Part shown: in pieces, positions 1 through 6,340 of the stretch
Numbering within the stretch: the stretch's first letter is position 1
Layout of the letters: each line of letters opens with the position of its first letter
NCBI GenBank assembly: GCA_027295555.1
Contig: JAPUKT010000005.1
Span: 1-6,371, forward strand
Reading direction: 5' to 3'
DNA: 6,371 nucleotides
DNA from: Deltaproteobacteria bacterium
Lineage (GTDB): Bacteria > Myxococcota_A > Polyangia > Polyangiales > Houyiibacteriaceae
The notes under the pieces: model-generated
What the model was told of the DNA's origin: nothing
What the model saw: only the letters and a program-made list of their open reading frames with translations
Databases searched by the model: none
Made by a program: the position numbers and the translations under genes

Positions 1-615
1 CGGTGTGAAGTCGGGAGCGGCCGGAAGACTGTCTTCCGCCGTCACGTCTCCCACCTCACGAGCCACCTGGGCGCGGTCGTAGAGCTGCTGAAAGTCGATG
101 GCGCTCTCCTCGAAGTAGAGCTCCCCCAGCCGAAACATCGCGTCAGGGGTGTACTTCGGATGGTCGGGATAGCGACGGATGAACTCCTCAAAAATCCGAA
201 TCGCCTCTTCCCGCGCCTCGTTGAAGGCTTGGTCTTCCGTCTCGATCTGCACGCCGTACCATCGATCGCGCGCGCGTCGCTGCTGGAGGTACTCGCGACG
301 CACCAACGAGGTGACGGTATCCCGGTATGTGCCGCCGCTCTCCGTGAAGCGGTCAACTTCCTCTTCCAGTTGGCGCAAGCCTTCGAGCTGTTGCTCGGTG
401 GGCGGCGGCCGTTCATCGACCACCCGCTTTTCGGTGTCCTGCAAGAAGGGCGGCAACGTGGTGTCGGTCGTGCCCTCCCACGGGGTGGCCTCGGCGTCTT
501 CCGTTCGTGGAGTGTCCCGGTCCGATTCGGGCTCGGGGCCTTGCGCCCCGGCGGACGGTGTCACCGCGAGCAAGGCCGTGTACGCGGCGAGTGCCTTGAG
601 CCCTCGTCGGGTCAT
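1..615 (-). CDS. Exported TPR-containing protein, 3' part outside the window
   Basis: The reading frame starts at ATG 615-613 and stays open to the left edge, giving 205 codons without a stop; the C-terminus is missing. Residues 1-24 look like a signal peptide (basic MTRRGLK, hydrophobic core, AGA-Q cleavage site), so the protein should be exported. Residues 25-75 are an acidic, Pro/Thr-rich linker. Residues 75-145 are charged and helical. Around 131-170 lies a TPR-like helix pair (FNEAREEAIRIFEEF, then RYPDHPKYTPDAMFRLGELY), of the kind in large exported myxobacterial TPR proteins. The start overlaps the stop of the upstream 799-aa gene as ATGA. An AGGAGG ribosome site at 625-620 lies 4 nt before the ATG, inside that upstream gene, which argues for translational coupling. 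The protein probably scaffolds an envelope complex with its operon partners. The exact function is not recognisable, and a lipoprotein is unlikely because no Cys follows the signal. Confidence 0.85.
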   Translation of the reverse strand, partial: MTRRGLKALAAYTALLAVTPSAGAQGPEPESDRDTPRTEDAEATPWEGTTDTTLPPFLQDTEKRVVDERPPPTEQQLEGLRQLEEEVDRFTESGGTYRDTVTSLVRREYLQQRRARDRWYGVQIETEDQAFNEAREEAIRIFEEFIRRYPDHPKYTPDAMFRLGELYFEESAIDFQQLYDRAQVAREVGDVTAEDSLPAAPDFTP

Positions 616-3011
616 TGACCCTCCTCGGAGCTGTCAGCCTGGTCCATCACATCACGGAACTCGTCGTCCAGCGCTTGTATTTCGCGCGCGCGGTCTCGGG
701 TCAGAGCGTCGATGCGGAGCCGATAATCTTCGCGCTTGGCCCAGGCAACGTCGATCTTACCAACGTCAGCTCGCAAGACCAAATCGTGGAAACGGCGCCG
801 GATGCGTTCGAAATTCAGGTACGTGATCGTGCCGACCACGTCTTCCGTCTCGCCTTCGAGGGACCGCAACGTGGTGCGGTAGCGCGCGAGATTTCGGGTC
901 TCCTCGTCGACGACTGCCATCATCTGCGAAACCCTCTTCTCGACCACTGCGTCGACCTCGACGTCGCGCTGGTCGAGCAGCCGCTCGACTGCTGCGATGC
1001 GCCCTTGGGCGACGTCGAACGCCGCCCCGCCTGAGCCGGTGATCTCGCGCTCCCGGTTCACCAAATCGTTGAACTTCGAACGTTCGAGGTCATCGGCTTC
1101 GTAGCGCTTGTCGCCCACGCCGACGTGCAGGCGTCCGACCTCGAGCCTCCGCCGGATCCAAACCAGTTGTTCCTCGTAGTCCGCGACTTCGGTCTGGTGA
1201 CTGGCGAGCTCGGCTTCCAGCGTGGCCCTGTCGACCTTCTCGGGATCGACCGCCGCCATCCCGGTCCTCGAGGCGACGATGCGCGCTTCGAGGCCGAGGA
1301 TCTCGACCCGAAGCCCCTGGAGCTCGCGCCCGAGGGCACGGTACTCGTCGAGCTCTTCGAAATCACGTTCGACGAAGTCTTCGGTGTCGACGGGCATTTT
1401 CATGACTTCGGCCTGGAGCTCCTTGCGCCTGACTCGAATCCGATCCGCCTGCCCTGACCGACGTCCACCGCCGAGGGCGCGCTCCTCGTCGTCGATGTAC
1501 GCACCGCGTAGCTGGGCGAGCCGATTGCGAAGCGCGGTCGTTCTTTCGCGTTGCCGGCGAAGGTCGGAGAACACGGCCAGGCCGTTGGGTGCGCTCAGGG
1601 CGGCGGTGATCCGCGCTGCGAGCTCATCGGTTTCGTCGACGAGCTGTTTCGCCTCGCTCAGGTCCGCCAACACGCCGAGGGCGCGCTCGTAGTTGCCCTC
1701 GACACGCACCCACTGCCGCGCGGTCTCTGGGAGGAAGTCGTCAATGTCGAAGTCTTCGAGGTTTCCCCTGACAAGTGCGCGAAAATACGCTGGCAAATCG
1801 GGATGCTCGAGTTGCTTCCGGGCGAGCTCGTCGCTGATCGGCCCGAACTGCTCTCGAACCTCGTCGAAGACCGCTTCGGCCTCGTTGTAGCGCGCGGCGC
1901 GGGCCAGAAGCTCCCCTCGCAGCACCTTGCCATCGGCGTTGAGTGGGCTGTCCGGCGCCGCGACCGAGAGCACCTCGAGCGCCCGCTCCGCCTGGACTGC
2001 GTCGCCCATCGCGATGTACGTCCACGCGAGCTCGTAGAGGGCCACGTCGAACTGGTCAGAGGTTTGCGGCACGGCGCGGTACGCGTCGACGGCCTGCTCC
2101 GGCTGGCCGGTTTCGTAGTAGAGCCTTCCGAGCGCGAGGTACGTGAGCTCGACGACCTCGGCTTCCGCTTCGTTGGCAGGCTCGTGGCCGAGAACCGTGC
2201 GGAAGGCCGCAATCGCATCGATATACTCGGCACGAAGAATGTGAATGGTCCCGACGAAGTATTTCGCGCGAAGCGAATACGCGGTGCCACTCGGAATCGC
2301 GAAAAAACCTTGGCGGGCCTGCTCGAGCCGGGTTTGGTCGAGGCCGCGTATCGCCCGGTCGGCCGGCGCATTGAGCACTTGGTTGACCGGGACGGCGCGG
2401 TTGTAGAGGTACTTGGCGCGGAAGTACGCCGTCGTCATCGACAATGCGGCGGATGGCAGCGCCTCCAACTGAGCGAAGTAGACATCGACGCCCCGGAAGT
2501 CCTGGGTGTCGATCGCGATCTCGATGAGCCGGCTGAGTGACCGCTCCAGATAGGGAGCGAACGCCGGGTCACTTCCGCGATTGATGGTCTCTTCGTAGCG
2601 ACGCTTAGCGCCCAGATTGTCGCCCGCGAGAAAGAGGGACTCGCCGAGAAGGAAAAGCGCCTCCGGATAGGCGCGATGCGTCTGGTAGTGCGCGACGATA
2701 TCGGTGAACAGGATGGCCGCGCGGAGGTAGTCCTCGAGACGAATATTGAGCTCGCCGTCGGTGAGGCGTTCCTCGACGAACGTGTCGCTCTTGAGAGTGT
2801 CGACCCGCACGGGCCTGCTCAGCAGCCGCTGCGTGTCGGACTCGATGTCTGCCAAGTTGCGGTTGAGTTTGTTGAGGTCCTCAGCCGAGGCAGCTGACGA
2901 AACGGACGCAAGAAGGCCTATCGTCAGGGCCACCTCCAGCCGGCCTCGCGACGCTCGCCCTCTGCCAAGTTTCAGTGAGGGCGGCGATGGAGTCGCCCCA
3001 CGGCGTCGCAT
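612..3011 (-). CDS. Exported TPR and coiled-coil protein, 799 aa
   Basis: This is the largest complete gene here. The N-terminus has an unusually long basic region (residues 1-25), then a hydrophobic core and an ASA-ED cleavage site near 43, so it is probably exported. Residues 87-140 and 245-385 contain TPR-like helix pairs; the clearest is LALGRLYYETGQPEQAVDAY at 292-311, with others near 322-345 and 362-383. From about 440 to 799 the protein is charged and mostly helical, with long coiled-coil stretches (about 480-535, 550-630, 665-720, 755-790). The C-terminal part (VGKIDVAWAKREDYRLRIDA, 750-769) resembles a conserved segment I recall from myxobacterial TPR proteins. Start ATG 3011-3009 shares one base with the stop of the upstream gene (TAATG), which supports this start despite the long n-region; a GTG at codon 27 is a poorer alternative. 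The mix suggests a structural scaffold in the periplasm, perhaps of a gliding-motility or other envelope machine, but that role is inference. Confidence 0.92.
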   Translation of the reverse strand: MRRRGATPSPPSLKLGRGRASRGRLEVALTIGLLASVSSAASAEDLNKLNRNLADIESDTQRLLSRPVRVDTLKSDTFVEERLTDGELNIRLEDYLRAAILFTDIVAHYQTHRAYPEALFLLGESLFLAGDNLGAKRRYEETINRGSDPAFAPYLERSLSRLIEIAIDTQDFRGVDVYFAQLEALPSAALSMTTAYFRAKYLYNRAVPVNQVLNAPADRAIRGLDQTRLEQARQGFFAIPSGTAYSLRAKYFVGTIHILRAEYIDAIAAFRTVLGHEPANEAEAEVVELTYLALGRLYYETGQPEQAVDAYRAVPQTSDQFDVALYELAWTYIAMGDAVQAERALEVLSVAAPDSPLNADGKVLRGELLARAARYNEAEAVFDEVREQFGPISDELARKQLEHPDLPAYFRALVRGNLEDFDIDDFLPETARQWVRVEGNYERALGVLADLSEAKQLVDETDELAARITAALSAPNGLAVFSDLRRQRERTTALRNRLAQLRGAYIDDEERALGGGRRSGQADRIRVRRKELQAEVMKMPVDTEDFVERDFEELDEYRALGRELQGLRVEILGLEARIVASRTGMAAVDPEKVDRATLEAELASHQTEVADYEEQLVWIRRRLEVGRLHVGVGDKRYEADDLERSKFNDLVNREREITGSGGAAFDVAQGRIAAVERLLDQRDVEVDAVVEKRVSQMMAVVDEETRNLARYRTTLRSLEGETEDVVGTITYLNFERIRRRFHDLVLRADVGKIDVAWAKREDYRLRIDALTRDRAREIQALDDEFRDVMDQADSSEEGQ

Positions 3012-3721
3012 TACCGATCGCCCTCACCCTCTGCGTCGGGTCGCGCCTGGCGCTCGATCCGCTCGATGTAACGCACGGCCGGGCGCTCTTCGAGCGGAGT
3101 GGTCGGGCCACCCTTTTCGTACCCCACGACGACCACCGTCGCGACGCGCCCTTCGGGGACCGAGAACGTGTAAGTCGACCGAAGTTTGAACCGGTAGCCC
3201 TTCAAATAAGAGAAGACCCCGTAGCCATGTCCCCGGTACTCGAGGTTTATCGTCAGCGTGTGCTCGCCGGGGATGATGCTGCCGTTGTACACCTCGAACT
3301 CTTTTTGCTCGCCGAGGCTTCCCTCTTCATCGGCTTTGTTGAAGATCGGCGCGCCGTCGAGCGCGTACACGACGCGCACGAGCTTGAAGCCTTCAGACAT
3401 TCGGTTTTCGTGGATGATGACGGCCTGGCCGCCGCCGACGACGCCCTCGAGCACTGTTTCGGCGAGAAGCGAAAGACGGGCCTTCGAACGGAAGATCTGC
3501 TCTTTGAGCTCGTTGATCCGCTGCTCTAGGTCACGGAGTCGGACCGCATAGGTGCCGGCATCGATCGGCTCGCTCGCCGCGGGTGCCGGCGCCGTGGCAG
3601 CCTTGGGCGGCGTCGCTGTCGACGTGTCCGGTGGGGGCACTTCTTCGGTCTGGGCCACCGCCACGGCACCCCCGGCCCAAAGGCCCACCACCACGACTGA
3701 AAGCGCAACTCTCCCGCGCAT
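3011..3721 (-). CDS. Small exported coiled-coil and beta-domain protein, first gene of the TPR operon
   Basis: This 236-aa protein begins at ATG 3721-3719, preceded 7 nt upstream by a G-rich ribosome site (AGGGGGG). Residues 1-24 form a signal peptide (core VALSVVVVGLWAGGAVAVAQ). Residues 25-52 are an Ala/Pro/Thr-rich linker, 57-90 a predicted coiled coil (RLRDLEQRINELKEQIFRSK), and 97-220 a beta-rich domain with the striking stretch YRGHGYGVFSYLKGY at 162-176. Proteins of this shape in Myxococcota are, as I recall, often labelled dihydrolipoamide acetyltransferase. No lipoyl-lysine domain or HXXXDG acyltransferase motif is visible, so that label probably comes from the Ala/Pro linker and should not be trusted. 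The stop TAA overlaps the ATG of the 799-aa TPR gene, so the two are probably made together. The likely role is a periplasmic partner of the TPR proteins; the biochemical function is unknown. Confidence 0.9.
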   Translation of the reverse strand: MRGRVALSVVVVGLWAGGAVAVAQTEEVPPPDTSTATPPKAATAPAPAASEPIDAGTYAVRLRDLEQRINELKEQIFRSKARLSLLAETVLEGVVGGGQAVIIHENRMSEGFKLVRVVYALDGAPIFNKADEEGSLGEQKEFEVYNGSIIPGEHTLTINLEYRGHGYGVFSYLKGYRFKLRSTYTFSVPEGRVATVVVVGYEKGGPTTPLEERPAVRYIERIERQARPDAEGEGDR

Positions 3722-3771
3722 CGCGATTCCCCCCTAAGTGACCACCATCTGAAGCGAAATTGCCCCTCGGT

Positions 3772-3840
3772 GCTCTTCGCGCTTATACCAAAGCGCCAGC
3801 GGGCGGGTCAATGAAGGTCGGGGCCATTTCAGCGAAGAGC
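3772..3840. repeat. Inverted repeat GCTCTTCGC / GCGAAGAGC flanking the operon promoter
   Basis: GCTCTTCGC at 3772-3780 and its exact complement GCGAAGAGC at 3832-3840 bracket the leftward promoter: one arm covers the predicted start of transcription and the other lies upstream of the -35 box. The arms are 60 bp apart (start to start). The right arm overlaps the other inverted repeat in this region. A nine-base match in a region this size can arise by chance. Confidence 0.3.
3782..3811 (-). promoter_or_regulatory. Sigma70-like promoter of the envelope TPR operon
   Basis: On the minus strand, TTGACC at 3811-3806 (5 of 6 to consensus) and TATAAG at 3787-3782 (5 of 6) are separated by 18 nt. Transcription would begin near 3775 and give a leader of about 54 nt before ATG 3721. 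In such GC-rich DNA this pair stands out. No experimental support is available. Confidence 0.6.
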
Positions 3841-3860
3841 GATCGGCGAGAATCGCTGAA
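3828..3860. repeat. Inverted repeat TTCAGCGA-N17-TCGCTGAA, possible operator
   Basis: TTCAGCGA at 3828-3835 is matched exactly by its reverse complement TCGCTGAA at 3853-3860, with 17 bases between. The outer bases pair again after one mismatch (A3826 with T3862). It lies 17 bp upstream of the -35 box of the leftward promoter. The position suits a regulator binding site, but an RNA hairpin or chance is also possible. Confidence 0.4.
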
Positions 3861-3971
3861 TTGTCCTTCACTTGCGGGGGGGCGATCAGGTAGATCCTCG
3901 AGCACAGTCAACCGTCGATCCATGTGTGACTGGAGGACGCATCAGGAGTGTACCGAACACGGGAGCTCGGC

Positions 3972-4583
3972 ATGAGCGATCCCGCGGACGAAGTACTGCT
4001 TCGCGCCTACCAGGCAGGCGACGACAAGGCCTTCGAGATGTTGCTCGTTCGATACCGACGGCCCCTCTTCAACTTCCTCTTGCGGTCGGCGCGCGATCCC
4101 GGCCGAGCGGAAGAGCTCTACCAGGATGTCTGGATGCGGGTCATCGAGCGCTGCGACGAGTTCCGAGGGGACGCCAAGTTCTCGACATGGCTGTACACGA
4201 TCGCTCGGAACCGTTGCGTGGACTATCAGCGGAAGATGATGTTTCGGCGACACGCGTCGCTGGATGCCGCCGCTCCAGGCTCGTCGCAGAGCCTCGGCGA
4301 GAGGGTTCCGAACCCCGGGCCCTCGACGGACCGCATGGCCATGCGGGGAACGCTCCAAACGCGAATCGCGGAGGCCGTGGAAGGGCTTCCCGAGGATCAA
4401 CGGGAGGTGTTTCTCATGCGTCAGGTGCAGGGCCTCGCCTTCAAAGAGATCGCCGCGGTCATCGGAGTGTCGGCCAACACGGTCAAGAGCCGCATGCGGT
4501 ACGCGCTCGAGCGCCTACAGCATGGTTTGAGCGACCTCGAGGAGCACGTGCGAGAAGTGGAGCCGCAGAAACATGAACTGTGA
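3972..4583 (+). CDS. ECF-type RNA polymerase sigma factor
   Basis: This 203-aa protein has the two-domain layout of extracytoplasmic-function sigma factors. Residues 22-88 are sigma region 2, including the core-binding and -10-melting segment (AEELYQDVWMRVIERC, then GDAKFSTWLYTIARNRCVDY). Residues 90-128 are a variable linker. Residues 130-185 are region 4 with its helix-turn-helix (LPEDQREVFLMRQVQG, then FKEIAAVIGVSANTVKSRMR). It directs RNA polymerase to stress- or envelope-responsive promoters. I chose ATG 3972 because GGGAG lies 6 nt upstream and the family normally begins just before such a D-E-x-L-L-x-A-Y stretch. An in-frame GTG at 3948 would add eight residues but has a worse-spaced ribosome site. 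The gene overlaps the downstream anti-sigma gene by 11 nt, the usual arrangement for a sigma factor and its inhibitor. Its target promoters are unknown. Confidence 0.95.
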   Translation: MSDPADEVLLRAYQAGDDKAFEMLLVRYRRPLFNFLLRSARDPGRAEELYQDVWMRVIERCDEFRGDAKFSTWLYTIARNRCVDYQRKMMFRRHASLDAAAPGSSQSLGERVPNPGPSTDRMAMRGTLQTRIAEAVEGLPEDQREVFLMRQVQGLAFKEIAAVIGVSANTVKSRMRYALERLQHGLSDLEEHVREVEPQKHEL

Positions 4584-5766
4584 GCAATGCAAAGAGGAGG
4601 TCTTCGAGCTGATCGAACGCGAGGCTGTCGATCCGGCCGGGGTGCGAGAGATCCTCGACCGCTGTCCGGACTGTCGGGCATTGTTCGATGGCATGAAGGC
4701 CGCGCTCGTGGCGGTGGACCAGCTGCCCCTGGAAGACCCGCCAGCGCACGTGGATGCCGAAGTTCTACGCGCCGCCGCAATGCGACGCGCGAGGATGGCG
4801 CCTCTTCGCAAGCGGCGTCTTCAAGCTCCGACGTGGGCGATGGCAGCCATGGCCCTTCTGGCAGTGGGGGTCGGTGTGTGGTCGATTCCACGCAGCACTG
4901 ACTTCGAAACCGAAGATGCGCTCGGCACCCCCGAGGTGCAGCTCGACCACAAAGAACGAGCCGAGCCCCTCGTCGAGGCTCCGGCGAAGTCTACGGTCGC
5001 CCGGCGGGAGCGCGGACAGGCAAAGCGCAAAGCGCGATCTTCCCCCGACGCACCCGAAGCCGTACCCGCGGAGGCCTTTGGCGCGGACACGGTCGCAGGC
5101 TTGGACATGCCCGATGGGCGAGCCTCAGGCCCGAGTGCGCTCGGCGCCGCAAGAACCACGGCTCCGGCGGTTGAGTCGTCGGACGAGGAGGCGAGGCAGG
5201 ATCGAGACGACGCCGCTGAGGCATGCCGAAAGACCATCGCAGATTTCGAGAAGCGGATCCGGCAAGACGAGAACTACGCACCCGACCCCGAGCAACAGCT
5301 CGCCCTCGGTCGCTGCTACGCCAAACTCGGGGACACCAAACGCGCCCGCACATGGCTAGAACGCGCTGCCATCCACCCCAAAACCAAAACCCGCGCCCTA
5401 ACCGCCCTCTACGAGTTAACCGCCAATTATTACCACCTGATCAATCTCGTCGCCTTTCATCTTCGTCTTCGTCCCTCAGCGCCGGAGGAGGTCGAGGAGG
5501 CCTCGCCACTTTGCGGCGCGCCCGGAGGGGGCTTCGCGAGCGGCGGTGAACGCCGTTGCGAAGTCCTTGGTGACCTGCATCGGTTCGAGCGCGATGTGGG
5601 CGTCGGCGATGGCCGCCTTCCAGCGCGCGTCGACACCGGAGAAAAAGCACACCCCTCCCAGCATGCGAACGACTTCATCCGCGGAGAACATTGCCGCCGC
5701 CCTGTCGCGATTGGCTTCTCCGAGTTGCGACAGGTCGACGATGGCGATTTCGACATCCGCCTTTAG
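4573..5766 (+). CDS. Transmembrane anti-sigma factor with TPR-like C-terminus; 3' end uncertain
   Basis: This gene starts at ATG 4573, inside the end of the sigma gene, with GGAG 10 nt upstream, and should encode its cognate inhibitor. Residues 1-45 form a small cytoplasmic domain with C3, C6, C31 and C34 as a CXXC...CXXC cluster. Usual zinc-finger anti-sigma factors have His four residues before the last CXXC; here that position is Ile27. Residues 86-105 (APTWAMAAMALLAVGVGVWS) are one transmembrane helix, putting the rest in the periplasm. Residues 106-210 are low-complexity, rich in Ala, Glu, Arg and Pro. Residues 212-285 are helical and TPR-like (LALGRCYAKLGDTKRARTWL at 243-262). From residue 302 to the TAG at 5764-5766 the frame is exactly codon-antisense to the STAS gene and does not look like selected protein. 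The functional protein probably ends near residue 285 (about 5430). Codon use also changes near 5350-5440. Confidence 0.8.
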   Translation: MNCEQCKEEVFELIEREAVDPAGVREILDRCPDCRALFDGMKAALVAVDQLPLEDPPAHVDAEVLRAAAMRRARMAPLRKRRLQAPTWAMAAMALLAVGVGVWSIPRSTDFETEDALGTPEVQLDHKERAEPLVEAPAKSTVARRERGQAKRKARSSPDAPEAVPAEAFGADTVAGLDMPDGRASGPSALGAARTTAPAVESSDEEARQDRDDAAEACRKTIADFEKRIRQDENYAPDPEQQLALGRCYAKLGDTKRARTWLERAAIHPKTKTRALTALYELTANYYHLINLVAFHLRLRPSAPEEVEEASPLCGAPGGGFASGGERRCEVLGDLHRFERDVGVGDGRLPARVDTGEKAHPSQHANDFIRGEHCRRPVAIGFSELRQVDDGDFDIRL

Positions 5767-6285
5767 CATCGCGCGCCCGAGCGCATCGACATGCTCGCTG
5801 AGCGTCGAGGGTTCATGCACTCCCGAGATGATCAACGCGAAGATCTTGTCGTCGATGCGGATCGGGCCGAGGTGTTGGGCCGCCCGTGTCTCGTGATCCT
5901 GCAGGACTCGCTCTTCACGACCAAGGACGAAGCCTTCGATCACGGCGGCTACCGCCCGTTCCACAAACCGTCTGGCCGGGAGCTCTTCGCTGTCGTCGGC
6001 TGCGCGCAGGGCGAGCTGCACCACTTGCACGGCCGCAGTGGGAGTCAGATCCAATAGAGCCAATCGCCGACCGAGCAGGGTGAGCGCGGTCAAGCACTCG
6101 CGAAACTGAAACGACTCGTAGTCACCGGCGACGCGCTCCTCTGCCGGAAGCTCGCTCAAGAGCGGAAGAAGCGGAGCAGTCTCCTTTGCGATGTCATCGA
6201 GTGGTACGCCGCCCGTTGGCGGCCTCGCGTCCTCGAGCAGTACACGCAAACGCTTCTGCGCTGTCTCCGCGTCAATCACGCTCAA
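5476..6285 (-). CDS. STAS-domain protein with degenerate phosphosite
   Basis: This 269-aa protein has a helical N-terminal half (about 1-140) that I do not recognise and a STAS-like domain at about 147-250 (DKIFALIISGVHEP, then VEIAIVDLSQLGEANRDRA, then GGVCFFSGVDARWKAAIADA). It resembles the RsbR/RsbS type of regulatory STAS proteins, which bind partner kinases or other regulators in the cytoplasm. In those the segment after the VDxS/T strand usually contains D-S or D-T as a phosphorylation site; here the matching residues read N-R, so classic serine/threonine phosphorylation looks unlikely. The start is TTG 6285 (an in-frame TAG lies 9 nt before it) or GTG 6279; AGAG a few bases upstream is a weak ribosome site. 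It converges on the anti-sigma gene and diverges from a response-regulator gene, which hints at signalling. Its target is unknown. Confidence 0.85.
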   Translation of the reverse strand: MSVIDAETAQKRLRVLLEDARPPTGGVPLDDIAKETAPLLPLLSELPAEERVAGDYESFQFRECLTALTLLGRRLALLDLTPTAAVQVVQLALRAADDSEELPARRFVERAVAAVIEGFVLGREERVLQDHETRAAQHLGPIRIDDKIFALIISGVHEPSTLSEHVDALGRAMLKADVEIAIVDLSQLGEANRDRAAAMFSADEVVRMLGGVCFFSGVDARWKAAIADAHIALEPMQVTKDFATAFTAAREAPSGRAAKWRGLLDLLRR

Positions 6286-6326
6286 GCTACTCTAACACTC
6301 TTTGGGGTGGCCATCGGGCCCCATGA

Positions 6327-6332
6327 TATAAG
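6327..6332 (+). promoter_or_regulatory. Possible -10 box of the response-regulator gene
   Basis: TATAAG, the same hexamer as in the TPR-operon promoter, ends 8 nt before the ATG at 6341. The best upstream match is only TTGGGG at 6302-6307 with a long 19-nt spacer. Transcription from it would start at about 6339-6341, at or next to the start codon. Confidence 0.35.
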
Positions 6333-6340
6333 CATGTTGC

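Larger units (their letters stand above)
3722..3971. other. Divergent intergenic regulatory region
   Basis: This 250-bp stretch separates the leftward TPR operon from the rightward sigma-factor gene. It holds the leftward promoter and two inverted repeats (described separately). I see no convincing promoter for the sigma gene: neither a clear -35/-10 pair nor a typical ECF GGAAC-type site. Small open frames in it, such as one at 3760-3975, have no protein-like features and are not called. Confidence 0.7.

Noticed and set aside
1551..2540. 329-codon plus-strand open frame
   Set aside because: It is antisense to the 799-aa TPR gene, which has a clear signal peptide, TPR helices and coupled start and stop; long antisense frames are expected in such GC-rich coding DNA.
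3948..3971. GTG 3948 as the sigma-factor start
   Set aside because: AGGA directly abuts the GTG and the next site, GGAGG, is 11 nt away, while ATG 3972 has GGGAG at a 6-nt spacing.
3760..3975. 71-codon plus-strand frame (TTG start) in the intergenic region
   Set aside because: It lacks protein-like features, overlaps the promoter and inverted repeats, and has no ribosome site.
3942..4400. 152-codon minus-strand frame
   Set aside because: It is antisense to the well-recognised sigma-factor domains and has no features of its own.
5425..5475. Bidirectional terminator between the converging genes
   Set aside because: The stretch is richer in A/T but I found no stable stem followed by a T-run on either strand.
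6304..6323. GC-rich GGGG...CCCC hairpin between the divergent genes
   Set aside because: The arms pair only with bulges and no T-run follows.
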